From positions 1 through 14,122 of the forward strand of contig JAXDZV010000087.1 of assembly GCA_034086705.1 (NCBI GenBank): a stretch of 14,122 bases of DNA, in the 5' to 3' direction. Shown here one piece after another: positions 9,651 through 14,122 of the stretch (positions within the stretch are counted from its first letter, which is position 1; each line of letters starts with the position of its first letter). The stretch comes from UMGS1225 sp034086705. GTDB lineage: Bacteria > Bacillota > Clostridia > Oscillospirales > CAG-272. A program made the translations under genes and the position numbers. Below the pieces are notes generated by a model. That model did no database searches, was not told where the DNA came from, and saw only the letters and a program-made list of their open reading frames with translations.

Positions 9651-11348
9651 TTATTTTCCGCTGCGCGCCTCCAACAACAGCGCTTTAGCACTTTCCCGTG
9701 CAGCCTGTGTAATCTCGCTGCCAGCGATAATACGAGCAAGCTCCTCAGTACGGTTCGTCTCGTCCAAAAGGGAAACGCCCGAAAAGGTCCGTCCGCCCGA
9801 TATACGCTTCTCTATCAGATACTGCGCATCTGCCATGGCGGCAATTTGCGCAGAATGGGTAACGCAAAGCACCTGGCTACCAGCCTGTAAATGGCCCAAT
9901 GCCCGCATTTTTACCCCAATTTTGTGCGAAGTTGCACCGGAAACACCGCTGTCAACCTCATCAAAAATCATCGTAGCACCATCGTTTGCGTGCAAAACAC
10001 TTTTGGCAGCTAACATCACACGTGCCAACTCGCCACCTGATGCAATTTTGGCAAGCGGCTTATATGGCTCTCCGGGATTAGACGAAATCATGAAGCAAAC
10101 CGTATCCAACCCGTCCTCCCCAGGCTGCACAGCGCCGTTTGCATCCGTTTTTTTCGACACCTCGACGGAAAAATGCACTTTTTCCATGTCCAGATACGAA
10201 AACTCCTGCTCCATCTGCATCTGCAATGACAGCGCCGCTTTCTGCCGCGCTGCATGCAATGCTTCGCCGCATGCAAACGTCTGCGCACGCAGCTGCTGCA
10301 ATTGTGCATCATATTCCTCAATAAGCGTATCTGCGTGCTGCAGCGCACGCAGTTCTGCATGAGCATGTGCGCGAAAATGCAATACGGCCTGTATATCAGC
10401 CCCGTATTTCCGTTTCAATCTTGCAAGCGCGTCTAAGCGTTCTTCAATCCGGTCAAGCTGTTGTGCCGGATCCTCTTCATCCTCTACCGCATAGGCAGAC
10501 ACCGCTTGCGCAATTTCCGCTAATTCATAGCGATAATTATTCACTGTCTCCGCATATGCGGCGGCATTCTCCATCACGTCGTCCAGCCCTTGCAGCGCCT
10601 GCGCGGCCTTTTCCATCAGATCAAAAGCAGATAACCCTTTCTCGTTTCGATACAAAGCTCGCCGGATGAGTCTTGCACTCTTTTCAATGTGCGCCGCGTT
10701 TTGCAGCCGCTTACGCTGGGCTTGTAGGCACTGCTCTTCCTCCGGCTGTGGATTAACAGCATCTATCTCCTGAATTTGGTATGCATAAAGCTCTTCCATA
10801 CGCGCTTTTTCCTGCGCATCACGCTCCAAAGCAGCCCGCTTTGCAGCAAGTTTCCGCATAGCATCATAGTTTTCTCGGTAAGCCGACAGTAAATTCTCGG
10901 TCTGCGCATAAGCATCCAAATAGGACAAATGTGCCGCTTGCGATAAAAAAGCTTCGTTATCATGTTGTCCGTGAATATGTACCAAACATGCCATAATCTG
11001 TCGATGCAGTGAAAGAGGGATAATTCTGCCGTTGCAGCGTGTTTGACTCTTTCCGTCCACCTGCACAGTTCGCTGCATATAAAAAGTATCTTCTTCAAAT
11101 CCCAGCGCCGCCAATTTTTGCAATGTTTCGGTAGAAAGTTGCTCAAAGCTTGCTGCCACGGTAGCAACCTGCTCCCCTGTGCGCAAAGCATCTTTTGAAA
11201 ATCGGCCGCCGCAAAGCAGCTCAATGCTGCCGATAATCACCGATTTCCCGGCACCTGTCTGCCCGGTTAACACAGAAAGCCCCTGGGAAAAATCAATGTC
11301 GCATTGCTTAATTACCGCAATATTCTCGATGTGTAATGAAGACAGCAT
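9651..11348 (-). CDS. recN: DNA repair protein RecN (SMC-like ATPase)
   Basis: RecN is a cytoplasmic SMC-like ATPase acting early in double-strand break repair. The 565-aa length is normal. Visible landmarks are the N-terminal ATPase half with Walker A GQTGAGKS at 29-36 (the family usually has GETGAGKS), a long charged, Ala/Gln/Glu-rich coiled-coil middle (about 150-350), and the C-terminal half with signature SGGELAR, Walker B TMIFDEVDSGVSG and the switch motif VLCVTHSAQIAAMAD. The start is well supported: GGGAGGAA lies 9 bases before ATG 11348. The gene begins 26 bases after the argR stop, so the two are surely co-transcribed. Pairing argR with recN is a classic Firmicutes arrangement (ahrC-recN in Bacillus). 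I saw no LexA-type box immediately upstream. Confidence 0.97.
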   Translation of the reverse strand: MLSSLHIENIAVIKQCDIDFSQGLSVLTGQTGAGKSVIIGSIELLCGGRFSKDALRTGEQVATVAASFEQLSTETLQKLAALGFEEDTFYMQRTVQVDGKSQTRCNGRIIPLSLHRQIMACLVHIHGQHDNEAFLSQAAHLSYLDAYAQTENLLSAYRENYDAMRKLAAKRAALERDAQEKARMEELYAYQIQEIDAVNPQPEEEQCLQAQRKRLQNAAHIEKSARLIRRALYRNEKGLSAFDLMEKAAQALQGLDDVMENAAAYAETVNNYRYELAEIAQAVSAYAVEDEEDPAQQLDRIEERLDALARLKRKYGADIQAVLHFRAHAHAELRALQHADTLIEEYDAQLQQLRAQTFACGEALHAARQKAALSLQMQMEQEFSYLDMEKVHFSVEVSKKTDANGAVQPGEDGLDTVCFMISSNPGEPYKPLAKIASGGELARVMLAAKSVLHANDGATMIFDEVDSGVSGATSHKIGVKMRALGHLQAGSQVLCVTHSAQIAAMADAQYLIEKRISGGRTFSGVSLLDETNRTEELARIIAGSEITQAARESAKALLLEARSGK

Positions 11349-11374
11349 CAGCAGCTTCCTCCCACAGCACCGCC

Positions 11375-11824
11375 TCAGTCAAGCATGGAGGCAAAATTTT
11401 CATTGAATTCACGCGCAATCCCCGCACTGCGCATCACCATAATAATACAGTCATCCCCTGCCACACTACCCAAAACTTCTTCTAATTGTAATGCATCTAT
11501 GGAAGCCGCAGCAGCTTGGGCCATTCCGGCATATGTTTTTAAAACCACAATGTTTTCCGCATAGTCGGTGTGAATGACGGTCTCGCGCAAAATATTGCGA
11601 AATTTCATTGCGCTTTTTGTGCCGGTATGTGTCGGTACCCCGTATTGATACCGGCCGTTTGCCCCCGTCGTTTTTACTATCTTGAGTTCTTTGATATCAC
11701 GCGAAATCGTCGCCTGTGTCACGGCAAACCCCGCGTCACGCAAACGCTCCGACAACTCCTGCTGCGTCTCAATATCATTTTTACGTATCAATTCCAGAAT
11801 CTTTTCCTGTCTTGTCCGTTTCAT
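11375..11824 (-). CDS. argR: Arginine repressor ArgR
   Basis: ArgR is a hexameric, arginine-responsive transcription factor that represses arginine biosynthesis and can activate catabolism. The 149-aa protein has the expected N-terminal winged helix-turn-helix, with the recognition segment around TISRDIKELKIVK (SRD at 41-43). The C-terminal oligomerisation/arginine-binding domain carries GMAQAAAASID and GSVAGDDCI (GDD at 123-125, the acidic pair that contacts arginine in the family). Start ATG 11824 has GGGGGT 7 bases upstream. The preceding 70-base gap after nadK contains a stronger AGGAGG that serves a 27-codon ORF overlapping the argR start in another frame. No arginine genes are in the window, so its targets lie elsewhere. 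Confidence 0.96.
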   Translation of the reverse strand: MKRTRQEKILELIRKNDIETQQELSERLRDAGFAVTQATISRDIKELKIVKTTGANGRYQYGVPTHTGTKSAMKFRNILRETVIHTDYAENIVVLKTYAGMAQAAAASIDALQLEEVLGSVAGDDCIIMVMRSAGIAREFNENFASMLD

Positions 11825-11864
11825 GGAAAATACCCCCGTTTTTTATATTCAGGCGTCCCAGCAT
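11781..11864 (-). other. Possible 27-codon leader ORF overlapping the argR start
   Basis: ATG at 11864 is preceded by AGGAGG at a 10-base spacing, a better Shine-Dalgarno than argR itself has. The frame reads M-L-G-R-L-N-I-K and ends at a TAA inside argR, overlapping the argR start by 44 bases in a different frame. No similarity is recognised and only one Arg codon is present. It may be a translational coupling device for argR or a chance ORF behind a relic RBS. Confidence 0.22.
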
Positions 11865-11894
11865 CAACGAGTCGCCTCCTCCATGCAGCATTGC

Positions 11895-12761
11895 TCAAAT
11901 ATCGGCAAATTTGCGATGCAAAATATCATAAAAAGAATATTCTTCAAAATGTATCAGCCTCGTTATTTTAGATGCTTTGCGCACCGTCACCGTTGCCCCG
12001 GCCGCAAGCGGATAATTAACATACCCATCTACACTCAAAAATGCTTCAGAAGCACCGTGCGTCATATTCCGTATGCAAATCTCACTTTCTCCACTTACCA
12101 CTAACGGGCGGGCAACAAGCGAATGCGAGCAGACCGGCGTAATACAAAGGCAATTTGTCAGCGGATGCAAAATCGGTCCGCCTGCAGACATGGAATACGC
12201 TGTGGAGCCGGTCGGTGTAGCAACAATTAATCCATCAGCCCGGTACGTTTGTACAGTACTTCCATCGCAAAGCAACTCTACTTCCACCATTCGTGAAAGT
12301 GTTCCGTTTGACACTACAATATCATTAAGCGCGCAAGGTGTGGTCTGCGTGTCTTCGCTTTGTGGGGTATGGATAATTGCATACAACATAATACGGTCCT
12401 GCACGGTATATGCACCGGCAAGCAATCGGTCTAATAGCTCTGTCTGTGATGGCTCTGCTTCTGCCAAAAATCCAACTCTGCCCAAATTGATTCCGAGAAT
12501 AGCGGTAGACTCTCGCTCAATCCGAGACGCCGCCCGAATAATTGAGCCATCCCCGCCGAGCACTAACATAACGTCGCTTTCGCAGTACAACACCTCTTCC
12601 GATACATACACCGGCTGAAGCACTTCTTCAGTAAAAGCCTCTGCAGCTTCTGCAGGGACACATACTGTACAGCCTCCATGCTGCAGCAGATACCGGCACA
12701 GAGACCGCATAGATGCAAAGGCCGGGTCTTTTTCCCGATTTGATAGAATTGCTATGATCAT
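11895..12761 (-). CDS. nadK: NAD kinase (NAD(+) -> NADP(+))
   Basis: NAD kinase phosphorylates NAD to NADP using ATP or polyphosphate and is the only route to NADP in most bacteria. The 288-aa protein shows the family motifs in order: GGDGS at 69-73, GINLGRVGFLAE at 90-101, ALNDIVV at 144-150, and TPTGSTAYSMSAGGPI at 182-197. The second residue of the usual NE nucleotide-binding pair is Asp here (N146-D147), a conservative change. Start ATG 12761 has AGAGGA about 6 bases upstream, beginning at the stop codon of tlyA, with only 11 bases between the genes. Translational coupling to tlyA is likely. It ends with TGA 70 bases before argR. Confidence 0.96.
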   Translation of the reverse strand: MIIAILSNREKDPAFASMRSLCRYLLQHGGCTVCVPAEAAEAFTEEVLQPVYVSEEVLYCESDVMLVLGGDGSIIRAASRIERESTAILGINLGRVGFLAEAEPSQTELLDRLLAGAYTVQDRIMLYAIIHTPQSEDTQTTPCALNDIVVSNGTLSRMVEVELLCDGSTVQTYRADGLIVATPTGSTAYSMSAGGPILHPLTNCLCITPVCSHSLVARPLVVSGESEICIRNMTHGASEAFLSVDGYVNYPLAAGATVTVRKASKITRLIHFEEYSFYDILHRKFADI

Positions 12762-12772
12762 ATCCTGTCCTC

Positions 12773-13576
12773 TTATTCATAAAGCAACGAAAGAAGGTCT
12801 TGCTGTGTATCCGGTAGCACGTAACTACTGGGGACTTCTTTTTGAAATTGCGCCAAAAATTCCACATTTCCGTCTCCGCCGGTGATCGGCGATGGAAACA
12901 GGCCATGCAAAAAAAGGCCGTAAGTCTGTGCAGCAGCAACTAAACGACGAACACTCTGCACAGCAGCAGTACGATTGTGAACAATTCCACCTTTTCCTAT
13001 ATTTCCGCGGCCAACCTCAAACTGCGGCTTTATCAGCAAAATGTAATCGCCCCCTGCACACAATATCCGCGCAACGGCAGGAAAAAGCGGCATCGCAGAT
13101 GTAAAACTAACATCCATAACACAAAGCGAAACCGCACCCGCAAGCATGTCTGCTGTCAACGTTCGCGCATTGCATCGTTCCAATGAGCACACGCGCTTGT
13201 CTGCACGGAGAGACGGATCGAGCTGATCTCGGCCGCTGTCTACGGCATATACAAAAGCCGCACCGTGTTGCAAAAGGCAATCTGTGAAGCCTCCGGTAGA
13301 AGCACCGATATCACAGCACCGTCTGCCGGTCGGATCTATTGAAAAACGGGCAAGTGCCGCAGCAAGCTTCAAGCCACCACGTCCAACGTATCCATGCACG
13401 TCACCGCATACGGTAATATCGTCCCCGGCATAAAGTTGCACAGATGGCTTTTCTACTGTTTTTCCATTACAAAAAATCAGGCCTTTTCGAATGAGTTCCT
13501 GGGCTCTTTGCCGGCTTTTCGCATATCCATGCTGTGCCAAATATAGATCCGCACGCACACTATTCCGCCTTTCCAT
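12773..13576 (-). CDS. tlyA: TlyA-family S4/FtsJ 2'-O rRNA methyltransferase (hemolysin A-like)
   Basis: TlyA proteins methylate the 2'-OH of cytidines in rRNA (23S C1920 and, in some, 16S C1409), which affects subunit interactions and capreomycin sensitivity. The 267-aa protein has an N-terminal S4 RNA-binding domain (about 7-60), then GRGGLKL at 65-71, the SAM-binding motif DIGASTGGFTDC at 89-100, MDVSF with Asp155, LIKPQFEVGR with Lys183, and GGDGNVEFL with Glu239. Lys70, Asp155, Lys183 and Glu239 match the K-D-K-E tetrad of FtsJ-type enzymes. ATG 13576 is chosen because it fits the family N-terminus and the likely promoter lies between it and the farthest upstream ATG (13624); an in-frame ATG at 13600 is possible but almost at the predicted transcript start. 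No Shine-Dalgarno is visible; a short hairpin occupies its place. It heads the operon. Confidence 0.94.
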   Translation of the reverse strand: MERRNSVRADLYLAQHGYAKSRQRAQELIRKGLIFCNGKTVEKPSVQLYAGDDITVCGDVHGYVGRGGLKLAAALARFSIDPTGRRCCDIGASTGGFTDCLLQHGAAFVYAVDSGRDQLDPSLRADKRVCSLERCNARTLTADMLAGAVSLCVMDVSFTSAMPLFPAVARILCAGGDYILLIKPQFEVGRGNIGKGGIVHNRTAAVQSVRRLVAAAQTYGLFLHGLFPSPITGGDGNVEFLAQFQKEVPSSYVLPDTQQDLLSLLYE

Positions 13577-13596
13577 GCCAACGTATTGGTTTTGGC
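13577..13596 (-). promoter_or_regulatory. Leader inverted repeat abutting the tlyA start
   Basis: In the predicted tlyA leader the RNA contains CCAA-UACG-UUGG, a 4-bp stem with a UACG tetraloop, one base before the ATG. An alternative pairing is GCCAA (13592-13596) with UUGGC (13577-13581). No GGAGG-like sequence is present. Such a short stem may be accidental; if real it would modulate initiation. Confidence 0.3.
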
Positions 13597-13610
13597 GCAT
13601 CTTTTTATGT

Positions 13611-13639
13611 ATTCTACCATGCATTTTTTTGGATTACAA
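13611..13639 (-). promoter_or_regulatory. Predicted sigma-A promoter of the tlyA operon
   Basis: On the complement, TTGTAA (13634-13639) is followed after exactly 17 bases by TAGAAT (13611-13616). These match 4/6 and 5/6 of the housekeeping consensus. Transcription would begin near 13604, giving a leader of about 28 bases to ATG 13576. A TATAAT at 13664-13669 farther upstream lacks a matching -35 and is a weaker alternative. Confidence 0.6.
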
Positions 13640-13757
13640 GAGCAGCAACGTATTTTTATGCAAATTATACAGCCGATTTTCAGGAAATATCTCTGCTCTT
13701 ACCTGTTTTGTTGCGATGTTATTCGGGCGCAAAATGAAAAAAATGCAAAAAAACTAT

Positions 13758-13785
13758 TTGCAAACCAGTAAAAGCATGATATAAT
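13758..13785 (+). promoter_or_regulatory. Predicted extended -10 promoter of asnB
   Basis: TTGCAA (13758-13763) is followed after 16 bases by a perfect TATAAT (13780-13785) preceded by TGA, an extended -10 element. Transcription would start near 13792, about 30 bases before the ATG. A 6-bp dyad, TGCAAA (13744-13749) with TTTGCA (13757-13762), overlaps the -35 and could be an operator, though AT-rich dyads this short occur by chance. Confidence 0.7.
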
Positions 13786-13823
13786 ACAGTGATTAGGCAA
13801 TATAAAAGGAGCGATGGTGCATT

Positions 13824-14122
13824 ATGTGCGGATTTGCAGGTTTTTCCGATTTTCAAGCGGATCTGACGCAAAAAGAAAAAGTTCTTAAAAAAATGACGGA
13901 TCGTATTGCTCACCGCGGGCCGGATATGAGCGGTGCATTTTGCGATACGTTTGTTGCGCTCGGTTTCAGGCGTTTAAGCATCATCGACCTTTCTACAGAC
14001 GGTGCACAGCCGATGTGGAACGAAAACCATACAGTCGCGTTTGTTTTTTAAGGGGAAATATACAACATTTAATAGCTTAGCCCACAGCTGCGAACACACC
14101 GGCAAACCATTAATAAAAAAAC
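13824..14122 (+). pseudogene. asnB: asnB-like asparagine synthase, N-terminal glutaminase fragment with in-frame stops; continues past the window edge
   Basis: AsnB makes asparagine from aspartate, ATP and glutamine. The N-terminal class II glutaminase is recognised by MCGFAGF with Cys2 as nucleophile, IAHRGPD at 28-34 and FRRLSIIDLS near 48-57, then QPMWNE. ATG 13824 is fixed by the need for Cys2; AAGGAG lies 12 bases upstream. Codon 76 is TAA (14049-14051), exactly where the Asn of NGEIYN belongs. Codons 77-81 still read G-E-I-Y-N in the same frame, followed by TAA and TAG (14070-14075) and then a family-like L...QL pattern. Translation as written gives only 75 aa without the synthetase domain. 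It could be a decaying gene or a functional gene with base errors near a contig end. Confidence 0.75.

Noticed and set aside
9640..10362. 240-codon plus-strand open frame opposite recN
   Set aside because: It is antisense to a conserved gene, Ala/Ser/Cys-rich as expected for a shadow frame, and has no recognisable domain.
14043..14054. Programmed frameshift at the T-run of asnB
   Set aside because: The GEIYN continuation is in the original frame, so no frame change is needed, and the codons at the T-run do not form a canonical X XXY YYZ heptamer in phase.
14049..14075. Stop-codon reassignment (TAA/TAG read as sense) to explain the asnB interruption
   Set aside because: TAA ends tlyA, recN, comEC and the glucan synthase at family-appropriate C-termini, and TGA ends nadK and argR, so TAA is a genuine stop here.

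Overview
The window looks like a chromosomal segment of an anaerobic Gram-positive bacterium of the class Clostridia. An Oscillospirales/Ruminococcaceae-type lineage is my guess; no rRNA or taxonomic marker is present to prove it. The basis is the gene order tlyA - nadK - argR - recN, a conserved Firmicutes block, together with purine-rich Shine-Dalgarno sequences, cysteine-rich proteins and moderate GC. No tRNA, rRNA, CRISPR array, insertion sequence or phage gene was seen.

Reading along the minus strand from right to left, one co-directional gene run fills bases 13576 to 24. It holds tlyA (S4/FtsJ rRNA methyltransferase), nadK (NAD kinase), argR (arginine repressor), recN (SMC-like DNA repair ATPase), comEC (DNA-uptake channel family) and a 7.2-kb gene for a membrane-bound cyclic beta-1,2-glucan synthase-type enzyme (GT84 + GH189-like + GH94). 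Gaps are 11, 70, 26, 59 and 79 bases with no convincing terminator between genes, so one long operon is plausible. A promoter (TTGTAA, 17 bases, TAGAAT) lies just upstream of tlyA. The first four genes are the usual information-processing/arginine-sensing block. The glucan synthase is an unexpected last member.

Bases 13577-13823 form a divergent intergenic region. To its right, on the plus strand, a strong extended -10 promoter drives the start of an asparagine synthase (asnB) gene. Its N-terminal glutaminase domain is normal for 75 codons. An in-frame TAA then sits where the oxyanion-hole Asn of the NGEIYN motif belongs, and two more stops follow, although the reading frame remains recognisably asnB-like to the edge of the window. 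This is either a young pseudogene or error-rich sequence at a contig end.

The most noteworthy points are the interrupted asnB, the compact cyclic-glucan synthase attached to a DNA repair/competence operon, a ComEC whose metallo-beta-lactamase-like domain has lost metal ligands, a small hairpin where tlyA should have its ribosome binding site, and a possible 27-codon leader ORF overlapping the start of argR. I did not find a clearly new biological system.
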